Source: Rhodocyclaceae bacterium
GTDB taxonomy: Bacteria; Pseudomonadota; Gammaproteobacteria; Burkholderiales; Rhodocyclaceae
NCBI GenBank assembly: GCA_020445805.1
Contig: JAGRFX010000004.1
Coordinates: 1 to 56,861 of the forward strand
Length of the DNA: 56,861 nt
Direction of reading: 5' to 3'
The position numbers and the translations under genes were made by a program. The notes under the pieces were generated by a model. It saw only the letters and a list, made by a program, of their open reading frames with translations. It did not search any database and was not told the DNA's origin. Positions 42,470 through 51,741 of this stretch are shown one piece after another. Numbering within the stretch: position 1 is the first letter of the stretch; each line of letters starts with the position of its first letter.

Positions 42470-43234
42470 TCATGGTTTGCTCTGGGCCGAATCGCCGAGC
42501 CCGAACGGTTCGGCCCTCGACGCGGCGCCTGGCGCCTCGAGTTGCTTCCTGCGTGCTTCGAGGGCGGACCGACGACGCTCGAGCGCCTGTCGCCGTGCTT
42601 CGAGTACGCGTGCGCGTGTCGCTTCGGCTGCCCCTGGTTGGGGCTGTGGCGCCCGAGCCGATGGGACCGTGGCCGGCATCGGTAGAAGCGATGCTGCTGG
42701 AGGTGGTGGTTCGGCGTCGCCACGGACGCGAGTTCCCGGACCGGGCGCGCTCGCGTGGCTCGGCCCTTCGGCCCGCCGCAAGCTGAGGATTCGCTCCTCA
42801 CCCTGTCGACGAAACTTTGCCTCTCGCCCTGACAGAGACACCAACGCCCACTCGCCCAGGTTGGCTCCAAGCAGGACGCGCATGCGCTTGCCCTCGCGGT
42901 CAAGCAAGGTAACGCCGCCCTTGGCGCCCCCCGCCGAATAAAATCCATCCAGCACGATACCCTCGAAGGGGTCCTTGGCTGCCTCGCTCGCCTGCTCGGC
43001 GGGCGCCTCCTTGGGCAAGGGGCGACGTGACTCGAAAAACAGCGGGCGCTCGATGATGGTCGCAATGACGTCATCGTCGACTGGCGCAATATCGGCAGCT
43101 GAGGCCAGCCGGGGTAGCTCAGGCAAAAGGGGCGCCGGTGGGTTCCACTGCGCACGCCCACTCAGAAATACCATCGCAAGCAGCGCCGCCAACAAGGCGT
43201 TGAGACCAAGGAGGATCACGTTCGGCCGGGTCAT
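42470..43234 (-). CDS. gspN: GspN/GspC-like T2SS inner-membrane protein (XpsN type)
   Basis: A 254-residue protein with one N-terminal membrane helix (VILLGLNALLAALLAMVFL). The periplasmic part has the HR-type motif DPFEGIVLDGFYSAGG, then VTLLDREGKRMRVLLGANLGEW, as in GspC and XpsN. It lacks a PDZ domain and ends in an Arg/Glu-rich coiled coil (ARVLEARRQALERRR). Position between gspM and gspD is that of xpsN in Xanthomonas, where XpsN links the inner-membrane platform to the secretin. No separate gspC is in the window. It overlaps gspM by 4 bases. Confidence 0.8.
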   Translation of the reverse strand: MTRPNVILLGLNALLAALLAMVFLSGRAQWNPPAPLLPELPRLASAADIAPVDDDVIATIIERPLFFESRRPLPKEAPAEQASEAAKDPFEGIVLDGFYSAGGAKGGVTLLDREGKRMRVLLGANLGEWALVSLSGREAKFRRQGEERILSLRRAEGPSHASAPGPGTRVRGDAEPPPPAASLLPMPATVPSARAPQPQPGAAEATRARVLEARRQALERRRSALEARRKQLEAPGAASRAEPFGLGDSAQSKP

Positions 43235-43797
43235 TGAATCGGCAGTCGGTGCGCGGCGAGGTTGATCTGCGTTGTCAGGTTCTGCAGTGACGTTGGATCT
43301 CCTGTGCGCTGGCGTCCACGAGAGATAGATAGCGATTCAACGAACACCACCGGAGTTTCGCGCTCGATTGCCGCGAGCAGGCGCATCAGTGTCTCGAGAC
43401 TGCCCTCCACGCGCAGCATGACCGCCAGCCTCAGGGCATCCTTGGCCGTGTCGCGCGGCAGCACCTGGCTCACGCTGACAGTGTTGCCGGATTCTTCCGC
43501 CAGGCGCCTCAGGCTCTGCTGAAGCTGGGCCCCTGCCGCGTCCGCATCGGCGTCCGCGGGTATCGAGAGCTTGCGACCGCGCTCCCGCAATTGGTCGAGC
43601 TCGTTAGACAGCGCCTTCTCCGAATGGAGCATTCCGGCCAGTCGAGCATACCGGGGCTCGATGTGGTCAAGTTCGTCGCGTGCGGCGAGGAAGGACGAAT
43701 ACATCGAGACCAGTGCGGCCGCTAGCGCGCAACCGGCGACAACGGCGGTGAGCCCAACCGCCACCGCTGGGCGGGCGAGCACCATTGCGCGGCTCAT
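43231..43797 (-). CDS. gspM: GspM, T2SS inner-membrane platform protein
   Basis: A 188-residue protein with an N-terminal membrane helix (AVGLTAVVAGCALAAALVSMY), a coiled coil (ARYARLAGMLHSEKA) and a small ferredoxin-like periplasmic domain at about residues 95-185. It partners with GspL in the assembly platform. Identification is mainly by order, size and topology, because GspM sequences diverge quickly. 4-base ATGA overlaps link it to gspL and gspN. Confidence 0.85.
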   Translation of the reverse strand: MSRAMVLARPAVAVGLTAVVAGCALAAALVSMYSSFLAARDELDHIEPRYARLAGMLHSEKALSNELDQLRERGRKLSIPADADADAAGAQLQQSLRRLAEESGNTVSVSQVLPRDTAKDALRLAVMLRVEGSLETLMRLLAAIERETPVVFVESLSISRGRQRTGDPTSLQNLTTQINLAAHRLPIQ

Positions 43798-44846
43798 GAG
43801 CCACCTCCCCCCGAAGACCCGCTTCCTTCCGGACGAAGATCCATTTCGATCGCAAAGCTCTCTTTGCCGGTGCGCGCATTTCGCTGGATCGCCGACGGCG
43901 AGCGGACGTTGTAGAACCCGCGCGTCTGGCCAATCTGGTTGAGCAGGGCCGCCGCATCTTCCGCCTGCCCCCAGATGCGCAGCTTGCCCTGCTCGAACGT
44001 AAGCCGGTCAACCATCGCGTTGTCGGGCACGGCGCTCGTCAGTCGCGCCAGCACCGGCAGCGGCGCCACGTAGGCGGCGATCTGCCGGTCCAGGTCTTCC
44101 AGGCCGCCGGTCAGCGCTGCCAGTTGTTCCTTCTTGGCCAGTATCGGCTGGGCATCGCGCTGCAGTCCCTCGTACGCCGCGCGGGCTTGGTCGGCTCGCT
44201 CATGGGCGCGAATCACCGGCACCGAAGCCAGTGCCAGCAGCAGGACGCTTGACACCGCGAGCAAGGCGGCTGAAAGCATCCCGCGACGCGCGCGCCGACG
44301 CAGCCTGGCCCGCTCACCAAACCCCCGGATGACGACGGGCCTGGAATGGTCAAACCAGACTTCAGGCACTCCCCCGCCAAACTCCGCGACGCGTGACTCG
44401 AGGTAGGCATCGATCTGGGCGCGAGAGGCCATCACCACGCGCAGCGCGAGCTTGTCACCGGGCAGCGCATCCTTGCTCCATCCCCACACCGTGTCCTGCT
44501 CATCGAAGGGACTCATGCTGGCCACGTGGAGCGCCAAGGCCCGTTCTACGTCCGCCAAAGGCAAACGCGGAAGCACCCTCTGGCTCTCGAGGACGAGCGC
44601 CTCTGGCAACTCGACCGCGACCGCCTCGACCGCAGAGGTTGCTGCGAGCACCTGAGCCCCCCGCCTGATTTCAGATTCGCCGTTTCGGCCGACGAGGCGC
44701 ACCACCTCATCCGGCACCAGCCAGGCCAACCATGGGCGAGCCATGGCTTCGCGCCATCCCGCAAGGAACGCACCCCAGGCTTCCCTGAGATCGAACCCGA
44801 ACAAGCTCCATTGATTGCCGACCGCCGGCATTCCTTCAGCGCTCAA
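43794..44846 (-). CDS. gspL: GspL, T2SS inner-membrane platform protein
   Basis: A 350-residue protein. A cytoplasmic actin-like domain (about residues 1-180, LPLADVERALALHVASMSPF) binds GspE in other systems. Then come a membrane helix (MLSAALLAVSSVLLLALA) and a periplasmic PilN-like domain. Start choice: TTG 44846 gives the same 4-base overlap with the previous stop (TTGA) seen at other junctions of this operon; ATG 44831 and TTG 44861 are also in frame. Ends with a Gly/Ser tail. Confidence 0.88.
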   Translation of the reverse strand: MSAEGMPAVGNQWSLFGFDLREAWGAFLAGWREAMARPWLAWLVPDEVVRLVGRNGESEIRRGAQVLAATSAVEAVAVELPEALVLESQRVLPRLPLADVERALALHVASMSPFDEQDTVWGWSKDALPGDKLALRVVMASRAQIDAYLESRVAEFGGGVPEVWFDHSRPVVIRGFGERARLRRRARRGMLSAALLAVSSVLLLALASVPVIRAHERADQARAAYEGLQRDAQPILAKKEQLAALTGGLEDLDRQIAAYVAPLPVLARLTSAVPDNAMVDRLTFEQGKLRIWGQAEDAAALLNQIGQTRGFYNVRSPSAIQRNARTGKESFAIEMDLRPEGSGSSGGGGS

Positions 44847-45703
44847 TCCGTACTTGTCCAAAAAGTGGGTGGCTCGGTACGCAGAACTTCAATCGGCAGA
44901 CTGCCCTCAGAGGCCGCGTTAATGCGAATCCAGGCGACATGCACATACTCCCTCCGGCCGCCCGCCGAGATCCGCGCCTCGACCCGCAACGCATTGCCGG
45001 CGCCCAGAAACTCCGGTGGCACGCCCGCAGCATTGAAACTGCCAGCGGGAAGAGCACTCTCTCCCATGGCCTCCAGCAGTGCCTGTGGCGCCGACCGCGC
45101 GTCCAGAACGCCATCACCCGAGCCTTCGGTGGTCACAAAGCCTCGAATTCTATCAAACACTTCAAAGCTGACTCCGAGAACTTGCAACAGATCCTCCGGT
45201 GTGGCAAAGCGTTCTCCGCGGGTTCGATACACACTGCCTGCGCTTTCGTAGGCCTCATCCTCAGCCCCTCCCGGAGTCGCCACCGTGTCCGGATCGCGCC
45301 AATCAACGATGCGCGCAGCAAGTACCTGAGCCTCACGGCGGTCCAATCCGCCGATGTGCGCAAGCAACCTTTCCAGACGTTCCGGCGGAGCCGTATTGAT
45401 GTCCAGCCAACCGGCGGCCGAGGCCATCCGAATCCGAATCGGCGTCCCCCCAAGCGAAATGCTTGTTTCAAGCGGCAGGGCGGCGGCCCCTTTGCCCGCG
45501 GACAGGTCGCGCATCGCCAGGAGCACAGCCCCTTCCGCCAGCGCCCGCATGGCGACCTGATCCCTCAGCGAAGCTGTACTCTGAACATCACTTCGAACTG
45601 AAGCACTCAGACCCGCTACCAGTATGACCAGAGCTGCAACGATCCATAGCACGGCCACCAGAACCACTCCCCGCTGACCGAAACGACTACGAACGCGCCT
45701 CAC
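44843..45703 (-). CDS. gspK: GspK, minor pseudopilin
   Basis: A 286-residue protein with an N-terminal pseudopilin segment (QRGVVLVAVLWIVAALVILVAG) that lacks the usual glutamate at +5, as is normal for GspK. The large periplasmic part has the family's WLDINTAPPERLERLL and IVDWRDPD. GspK caps the pseudopilus tip with GspI and GspJ. The start GTG 45703 overlaps the gspJ stop (GTGA). Confidence 0.92.
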   Translation of the reverse strand: MRRVRSRFGQRGVVLVAVLWIVAALVILVAGLSASVRSDVQSTASLRDQVAMRALAEGAVLLAMRDLSAGKGAAALPLETSISLGGTPIRIRMASAAGWLDINTAPPERLERLLAHIGGLDRREAQVLAARIVDWRDPDTVATPGGAEDEAYESAGSVYRTRGERFATPEDLLQVLGVSFEVFDRIRGFVTTEGSGDGVLDARSAPQALLEAMGESALPAGSFNAAGVPPEFLGAGNALRVEARISAGGRREYVHVAWIRINAASEGSLPIEVLRTEPPTFWTSTD

Positions 45704-46347
45704 CGCTCACCTCCAACCGCGAAGCGAAAGGGTGCTTGAGTGCCGCCGACCGGATTCGGCGCGACGATGATCGACGGCCAACTGCGGCCCTCGTCCGACA
45801 GAGCCAGATCAATCAATGTCGGCAATTCTTGCTCAGCCGACCATTGGTCCTGCCACTCGCCACGCCGGTCTCGGTAGCGGAGCCTGAGACCCGTAATTCC
45901 GTCGAACCGGACCTCCGGCGCAATCTGGTTCCATGGCAGAGCGTCGCTCTGGGGCCGCAAGGCTGCAAACTCCAGTACTAAAGTGGGGGTGTTGCCATCA
46001 ACTTGCATGTGGAGCCTAAACCGATGAAGTCCCCCCATGCCGTAGCGGGACGGGAAGAGTCCGGTCCATTCGATCGACCCAGTATCGCCGAGCAGGGACG
46101 GCCGCTGTGGCGGCTGCACCCCAGGCGCTGGCGCACGAGCCAGGGTCTGTAATGTCGTGCGCAAAAAGCTCCCAAGTGCTCGCATTTGCTCGGCCTCGGC
46201 CGCTCGCCGATCAAGGCGCTCTGCGGTTCCGCCAATGGTGCGCAAGGCACTCGCCATACCCAACATGACAGCAGCCACCAGGGAAATCGCCACCACCACT
46301 TCGACCAGGGTAAAGCCGCGCGAGTGTCGATCAGCGCGGTGGCACAT
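45700..46347 (-). CDS. gspJ: GspJ, minor pseudopilin
   Basis: A 215-residue protein with the prepilin cleavage motif SRG|FTLVEVVVAI a few residues from the start. It is a tip component with GspI and GspK. The ATG 46347 has a strong GGAGG ribosome site and overlaps the gspI end by 17 bases. No prepilin peptidase (gspO) gene is in the window, so cleavage depends on a gene elsewhere. Confidence 0.92.
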   Translation of the reverse strand: MCHRADRHSRGFTLVEVVVAISLVAAVMLGMASALRTIGGTAERLDRRAAEAEQMRALGSFLRTTLQTLARAPAPGVQPPQRPSLLGDTGSIEWTGLFPSRYGMGGLHRFRLHMQVDGNTPTLVLEFAALRPQSDALPWNQIAPEVRFDGITGLRLRYRDRRGEWQDQWSAEQELPTLIDLALSDEGRSWPSIIVAPNPVGGTQAPFRFAVGGER

Positions 46348-46726
46348 TTGGGGCCTCCTGAACTACGCTGGCAAGGCGCAATTCCTGCGCACGCCCACGA
46401 TCGCGCCACTGAATGACAACGTCAATCCGGTGAAGCGCGATGCGGCCGTTGGCGTTGTCGACTTCCGGCAAGCGGACCGTCGTCACATGCCAAGCAAAGC
46501 CATCGTCGGTCTCGCCAGATTCTTGGATGTCGGTCGCCGGTACCGTACGGTAGGCGTCAAGCAGGCTCGCACCCCACAGTGCCGCGCGCGTATTCAGTTC
46601 CGCGGCCATGCTCGCGCGAACCGAGCCCGAACTGCTCTGGTAGAGAACCCCCAGGGCCAGCGCCATGATCGAGAAGGCGACTAGCACCTCGATCAGCGAG
46701 AACCCGGCCTCGCGGGGGCGCCTCAC
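46331..46726 (-). CDS. gspI: GspI, minor pseudopilin
   Basis: A 131-residue protein from GTG 46726, which makes a 4-base GTGA overlap with gspH and gives a seven-residue leader before the cleavage site EAG|FSLIEVLVAF. An in-frame ATG at 46774 would add 16 residues inside gspH and is less likely. GspI nucleates the pseudopilus tip with GspJ and GspK. Confidence 0.9.
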   Translation of the reverse strand: MRRPREAGFSLIEVLVAFSIMALALGVLYQSSSGSVRASMAAELNTRAALWGASLLDAYRTVPATDIQESGETDDGFAWHVTTVRLPEVDNANGRIALHRIDVVIQWRDRGRAQELRLASVVQEAPNVPPR

Positions 46727-47184
46727 GTGGGGGAACCGTCCAACTTTTCCTGGGTGATCCGGCCAAGCAGCCAATCGACCCGCAGACGAACACCCTGCCC
46801 GGTCGGCCGCACGATTGAGATGCTGCCGCCGCTGGAGCTGCCATCCGGGAAAAAGCGGATGGCGCCCACGCCATCCGGCCCCTGCTCCGTGCGCGCCAGG
46901 CTTGCGGCCAATTGGTAGTCCGCGGGGACTTCACGCATCGTCATTCCTGCGACGCCGAATATCCTCTTTTGCAAATCCACCACGAAGCGGATCGATCGGC
47001 CCTCCGACGCCGCACGTGCCCGCGATTGCCTCAGGTCGGTGAGCACGTCACGCACGGTCGCGCGATATTGAACCGACTCATACAGCCGGTGCGCTGAGAT
47101 TGGTACCACTCCGAGCAGCAGGCCGGCGATCGCCAGTGCAACGATCATCTCCAGCAGCGTAAAACCCGCCGTTCTCCACGGCAA
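46723..47184 (-). CDS. gspH: GspH, minor pseudopilin
   Basis: About 153 residues if started at TTG 47184, giving MPWRTAG|FTLLEMIVAL, a normal short leader. There is no ATG or GTG close to the motif and no obvious ribosome site. Starts at CTG 47214/47217, or an ATT overlapping the gspG stop (47223), are possible; the in-frame opening to 47421 lies mostly within gspG. The rest (ASEGRSIRFVVDL, DGVGAIRFFPDGSSSGG) fits GspH/FimT. Confidence 0.85.
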   Translation of the reverse strand: MPWRTAGFTLLEMIVALAIAGLLLGVVPISAHRLYESVQYRATVRDVLTDLRQSRARAASEGRSIRFVVDLQKRIFGVAGMTMREVPADYQLAASLARTEQGPDGVGAIRFFPDGSSSGGSISIVRPTGQGVRLRVDWLLGRITQEKLDGSPT

Positions 47185-47218
47185 ACCAAACGGCGGATGC
47201 TGGCGGAACTCGAGCAGC

Positions 47219-47647
47219 TCAATTCCAGTTGCCGATGTCCGCGTTTTCACCGTCTCCACCTGCATTGCCATCGGCGCCGTACGAGTAGATATCAATCTCG
47301 CCATGCTGGCCGGGAGCAGCATAGAGATAGGCTCGCCCCCAGGGGTCAGCTGGAAGATCCTTGCGCTTGAGATAGGGGCCATTCCAGCCCGTCGCTGATG
47401 ATGGCTTGGCAACCAGGGCATTCAGGCCTTCGTCAGTCGAGGGAAAGCGGCCGACGTCGAGCTTGTAAAGCTCGAGAGCTTGTTCGAAATCCTTGATCTG
47501 CACATTGGCCGTCTTGCTCTTGGCTCCGCCGAGCTGCCCCAGCACCTTCGGGCCAACCAGCCCCGCGAGCAGCCCCAGGATTGCCAGCACTACTAGGAGT
47601 TCGACCAACGTAAATCCCCTGTGGCGCGAAGTTGAGAAATCAGTCAT
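47219..47647 (-). CDS. gspG: GspG, major pseudopilin
   Basis: About 142 residues from ATG 47647 (MTDFSTSRHRG|FTLVELLVVLA); GTG 47656 would add three residues. It has the full GspG profile: the prepilin motif, FPSTDEGLNALV, GWNGPYLKRKDLPADPWGRAYLY and the C-terminal DGN/GGDGENADI calcium-binding loop. GspG subunits form the pseudopilus shaft. Confidence 0.96.
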   Translation of the reverse strand: MTDFSTSRHRGFTLVELLVVLAILGLLAGLVGPKVLGQLGGAKSKTANVQIKDFEQALELYKLDVGRFPSTDEGLNALVAKPSSATGWNGPYLKRKDLPADPWGRAYLYAAPGQHGEIDIYSYGADGNAGGDGENADIGNWN

Positions 47648-47692
47648 TCGAAGCACTCGTCATTCTGGTTAATGCGGCCCCAGACCCTGAAC

Positions 47693-48928
47693 TCAGGCCG
47701 CCAGGTCATTGACGGACAGGATGCCCATCAGGATGGAGACAATGATCGCCGCGATCACGACGCCGAGCGTCAGGATTAGAGCGGGCTCTATCAAGGTCAG
47801 GGCTCGTTTGATGCCGGCCTGCACTTCGGCATCGTGTACCCGCGCCAGTTCAAGCAGCATTGTATCGAGACGACCGGTCTCCTCGCCCAATCGCACCATG
47901 TTGAGGGCGAGTGGCGTGAATAAGCCGGTCTCGGTCAAAGCGTCGGCAATTTTGCCACCCTTCTTGATATAGGGTGTCACGTTGTCCAGCGCCGCCCGGA
48001 GCGGCGAGTTTGCCACAGTGTGGGCCGCGATCCGAACCGCCTGCACAATCGAGACTCCCCCTGCAAGCAGGGTGCCCATGCTGCGCGAAAAGCGGGTCAC
48101 TTCGTACTTGCGGACCAGATCGCCAAGCACGGGCAGGGCCAGCAGTCGGCCATCTTTCCAGTGTTTACCCTCCGGCGTTCGGACATAGCGTCGCCATGCC
48201 CAAGCCGCCGCGGCCAGCAACGCGGCCAGCAGCCACCACCAGTCGCCGAAGAAGTGGCCGGCACCGACGATCATCGCAGTCGGCAGGGGCAGCGCGTCAC
48301 CCATGTCGTTGAAGAGTGACTCGAATTGTGGCACCACGAAAGTCAGCAGCAGGAATACCGACATCAGCGCAACCGCCACCAGTATCGCCGGGTAGATCAT
48401 TGCCGAGATGACACCATCCCGCAGTTCGCGGAAACGTTCCAGATGCTCGCCGACTCGGACGAGCACCTCGGCTAGTTGGCCGCCGGCCTCACCGGCACGA
48501 ACCATATTGATGTAGAAGTCGCCGAACAGGAGTTGATGGGCCGAAAGCGCCGTGCTGAACGACTTGCCGCCCTTGACCGCGGCATGCAGGTCGCCCACCA
48601 CTCGGGCCATGGCGTCTTTCTGCGCCATTCCCGCGATGACCTTGAGAGCCCGATCGAGCGGCACACCGGACTTCAGCATGATAGACAGCGACCGAGTGAA
48701 ATCTTCCACGTCGGTCGCCCGGATACGTCGCCCAGCCAGCCGCGAAGACCGTGGCGAATCGAGAGCAGTTTTCGCTCCGGAGGCGCCGACAGCCGTCTCG
48801 CGCAAGTCGATCGGGGTCAGCCGGAGGCGCGCGATCTGAGCCAACGCGTCCTGGCGGCTGTCCGCGCTCAAGGATCCTTCTGCAAACGTACCGTCGTCCC
48901 GCACGCCGCGATAGCGGAACTCATTCAT
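47693..48928 (-). CDS. gspF: GspF, T2SS inner-membrane platform protein
   Basis: A 411-residue protein with two repeated GspF domains (about residues 70-195 and 275-395) and three membrane helices (for example ILVAVALMSVFLLLTFVV; LILTLGVVIAAIIVSILM). Family motifs are DFTRSLSIMLKSGVPLDRAL and SRSMGTLLAGGVSIVQA. It is encoded between gspE and gspG and overlaps gspE by 8 bases. Confidence 0.95.
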   Translation of the reverse strand: MNEFRYRGVRDDGTFAEGSLSADSRQDALAQIARLRLTPIDLRETAVGASGAKTALDSPRSSRLAGRRIRATDVEDFTRSLSIMLKSGVPLDRALKVIAGMAQKDAMARVVGDLHAAVKGGKSFSTALSAHQLLFGDFYINMVRAGEAGGQLAEVLVRVGEHLERFRELRDGVISAMIYPAILVAVALMSVFLLLTFVVPQFESLFNDMGDALPLPTAMIVGAGHFFGDWWWLLAALLAAAAWAWRRYVRTPEGKHWKDGRLLALPVLGDLVRKYEVTRFSRSMGTLLAGGVSIVQAVRIAAHTVANSPLRAALDNVTPYIKKGGKIADALTETGLFTPLALNMVRLGEETGRLDTMLLELARVHDAEVQAGIKRALTLIEPALILTLGVVIAAIIVSILMGILSVNDLAA

Positions 48929-50651
48929 CCTGCTGGTCCTGGGTCACGCGGGCCACTTCCTCTAGCGACGTGACGCCCTCGGCCACCTTGCGCAAGCCAT
49001 CTTCATTGAGGGTGCGCATGCCGCGGCTGCGGGCCAACGAGTGCAGGGCGTTAGCATCGCTCCCGTCCAGGATAGCCCGCACCATGGGGTCATCGACCAG
49101 CAGAAGTTCATGGATCGATGTTCGCCCGAGGTAGCCAGTCCGCTTGCAGACTGGACAGCCGGCGGCCCTGTAGATGATGCGCCCGGAACCTCGGGACATG
49201 AAGCGCGCGAGGCCCGCCGCTTCGATGGCCGAATCAGCCAGCTCGACCGGTTCGCGACAGGCCTCGCACAGGCGGCGGACCAGGCGCTGCGACAGGACGC
49301 CGTTAAGCGTCGAGGTAATGAGGTAGCGCTCTATGCCCATGTCCACCAGCCGCACGACTGCACCGGCCGCGGTGTTTGTGTGAAGCGTCGATAGCACCAG
49401 GTGGCCGGTCAGTGCCGACTGCACCGCGATCTGCGCAGTTTCGCCATCGCGCATCTCACCGATCATGATCACGTCCGGATCCTGACGCAGGATGGAGCGT
49501 AGCGAATGAGCGAAATCCAGGCCGATCTGCGACTGCACCTGGACCTGATTGATACCGCCGAGCTGATATTCAACGGGATCCTCGACGGTAACGATCTTGA
49601 GGGTCGCCGAGTCAAGCTTGGTCAGTGACGCATACAGGGTCGTGGTCTTACCGGAACCCGTGGGCCCCGTGACCAGCAGGATGCCGTGGGGCCGGGCCAG
49701 CAGTTCACGGTATTGACTCAGGATGTCCGACGCGAAGCCCATCTTCTCGAGCTCGATGCGAACGCTTGCACGGTCAAGCACACGAATCACGACGCTTTCG
49801 CCATGGACCGTGGGCAAAGTCGAAATTCGGAGGTCGATCTCGCGCCCCTTGACCCGGGTCTTGATTCGGCCGTCCTGCGGCAGCCGGCGCTCGGCGATGT
49901 TGAGATGGGCCATCAATTTGATGCGGGAAGTTACCGCGGCCGCCATATCGATCGGCACCGGCGGTTCGTTCTGCAGCACACCGTCGATGCGATAGCGCAC
50001 CTGCAGGACGTCTTCGAAGGGCTCCAGGTGAATGTCCGAAGCCCGCATGTCGACCACCCGCCCGATGATCTGGTTCACCAGTCGGATGACCGGTGCCTCG
50101 GTGGCCAGGTCACGCAAGTGTTCGACAAACTCGCTATCGCCAGCATCGTGACGAGGTTCGTCCCCCTCTTCCTGATCAGTTACCTCGAAATAGCGTTGCA
50201 GGGCAACCTCGATCTCCGATTCGAGTGCCAGAGCCGGTGTTACTTCAAGACCCGACGCGAGTCGCATTGCCTTCAGCAGAAAGCCGTCCTGCGGGGTGGC
50301 CATCGCGACGCAGAGGCGAGTTTCGTCTATGGTCAACGGCAGCAGCCGATGCTGGCGCAGGTAATCCGGCGAGAGGCCACGGACGGCGAGAAGGTCCTCG
50401 GGAAATTCTTCTGCCTGGGCCAGCGGCACCTGCAGCTGGCGAGCCAGGACTTGGGCCAAATCAAGCTCTCCCAGCAAGCCCAGTCGTACCAGGATGCGGC
50501 CAAGCAGATCCTGCATCTCGAGCTGGGCGGCAAGCGCCTGTTCCAAGTCGCGGGCCGACAGCTTGCCGGCTGCAACGAGCATCTCGCCAATCGGCAAACG
50601 TCCCTCTGCCGCGTGCGGCGGCAGATCCATCGCGCGGCTCGCTTCAATCAC
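48921..50651 (-). CDS. gspE: GspE, T2SS assembly ATPase
   Basis: A 576-residue cytoplasmic ATPase. N-terminal N1/N2 domains (about residues 1-170) bind GspL. The ATPase core has Walker A GPTGSGKTTTL near residue 328, the Asp/His-box regions, and Walker B-like DVIMIGEMRDGETA. A zinc-binding module of two CxxC pairs (CEACREP and CPVCKRTGY) is near the C-terminus. The start is GTG 50651, overlapping wecA by 8 bases; ATG 50630 is an alternative without overlap. First gene of the T2SS core. Confidence 0.96.
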   Translation of the reverse strand: MIEASRAMDLPPHAAEGRLPIGEMLVAAGKLSARDLEQALAAQLEMQDLLGRILVRLGLLGELDLAQVLARQLQVPLAQAEEFPEDLLAVRGLSPDYLRQHRLLPLTIDETRLCVAMATPQDGFLLKAMRLASGLEVTPALALESEIEVALQRYFEVTDQEEGDEPRHDAGDSEFVEHLRDLATEAPVIRLVNQIIGRVVDMRASDIHLEPFEDVLQVRYRIDGVLQNEPPVPIDMAAAVTSRIKLMAHLNIAERRLPQDGRIKTRVKGREIDLRISTLPTVHGESVVIRVLDRASVRIELEKMGFASDILSQYRELLARPHGILLVTGPTGSGKTTTLYASLTKLDSATLKIVTVEDPVEYQLGGINQVQVQSQIGLDFAHSLRSILRQDPDVIMIGEMRDGETAQIAVQSALTGHLVLSTLHTNTAAGAVVRLVDMGIERYLITSTLNGVLSQRLVRRLCEACREPVELADSAIEAAGLARFMSRGSGRIIYRAAGCPVCKRTGYLGRTSIHELLLVDDPMVRAILDGSDANALHSLARSRGMRTLNEDGLRKVAEGVTSLEEVARVTQDQQDE

Positions 50652-51741
50652 GGTTCGCCTGCTCCTTCATTTTTCCGTTTCTGCGCACATGGCGGCGCGC
50701 AAAGCGCGAAAGCCGCCAGGCATGACTCGCGGCGTAGAGGTAGCAACCGGTGAGCCCGAGAAAGCCGACAAACAATGCGAACTCGGATACACCGTACAAC
50801 CAACCGCCGATCCCCATCAGGCCCAGCAACGCATTTACGCTCATCAGGAAGAATACTACCCGTCTATCCGAGAACCCGATCCGGATCAGCACGTGGTGCA
50901 GGTGCGTCCGGTCGGCGTGCAGCGGGTTGCGGCGCTTGCTCATGCGGCGGAGCGTCACCGCGAACATGTCGATCAGGGCCAGTCCGCAGACCCACAGCAT
51001 GACCACCGGCGGCACCCGCAGCTGTCCGAGCGGAACCGGCTGGGTGAGTTCGACCGAGAACCAGACGACCAGGAAGCCGATGGCCATCGAGCCGGCATCG
51101 CCGAGGAAGACCGCAGCCCGCTGCCGCCAGGGATGGCGCAGATTGAAGAGCAGGAAGCCGACCAGGCAGCCGACCAGGATCAGCGAGAACTCGGCGAGGG
51201 TGGTCTGGCCGGTCAGTCCGCCGAGATAGGCCGTCATGGCAAAGGTGATGAGGGCCCAGCCGCCGGCCAGCCCGTCGACGCCATCGCTCATGTTGTAGGC
51301 GTTCACGACCGACAGGGTCGCAAAAAGCGTAAACGGAATGCCCCAGTCCTGCAGGTCGAAGATCTGGTCGCCCCACAGCATGCCGAGATCCCGCAGGTAG
51401 TTGCCCCCCCACGAGGTCATCAACACCGCCGCGATGAACTGGTGGGCCAGCTTGTTGCGGGGCGCCAGCTCACGCAGGTCGTCCATCACGCCGATGATCA
51501 CCAGCAGCGCCAGGCCGACGAACATGGGGCGATAGGGCGCGACGATCGGGACGAAGATCAGGCTCGAGAGGGCGAAGGCGAGCACGATCGCGACGCCGCC
51601 GATGAGGGGGATCGAGCCATGGTGTTTCTTGCGTCCGCCCGGGTCGTCCACCAGCCGGACTCGCAGCGCGGCGGGTCGAAGCATTTGGATCAGCAGGGCC
51701 ACGAAGATCGTGGCGACGACGACCGGCAGGATGTCGTTCAT
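50644..51741 (-). CDS. wecA: WecA-type undecaprenyl-phosphate sugar-1-phosphate transferase
   Basis: A 365-residue protein with about ten or eleven membrane helices. Landmarks are IIGVMDDLREL (catalytic Asp pair), NAYNMSDGVDGLAGG, FLGDAGSMAIG and the His motif RTHLHHVLIRIG, which mark the WecA branch rather than MraY. It loads GlcNAc-1-phosphate (or a related sugar) onto undecaprenyl phosphate to start a surface glycan. Its end overlaps the gspE start by 8 bases and its start overlaps the GT2 stop by 4, so glycan initiation and the T2SS share an operon. Confidence 0.92.
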   Translation of the reverse strand: MNDILPVVVATIFVALLIQMLRPAALRVRLVDDPGGRKKHHGSIPLIGGVAIVLAFALSSLIFVPIVAPYRPMFVGLALLVIIGVMDDLRELAPRNKLAHQFIAAVLMTSWGGNYLRDLGMLWGDQIFDLQDWGIPFTLFATLSVVNAYNMSDGVDGLAGGWALITFAMTAYLGGLTGQTTLAEFSLILVGCLVGFLLFNLRHPWRQRAAVFLGDAGSMAIGFLVVWFSVELTQPVPLGQLRVPPVVMLWVCGLALIDMFAVTLRRMSKRRNPLHADRTHLHHVLIRIGFSDRRVVFFLMSVNALLGLMGIGGWLYGVSEFALFVGFLGLTGCYLYAASHAWRLSRFARRHVRRNGKMKEQANRD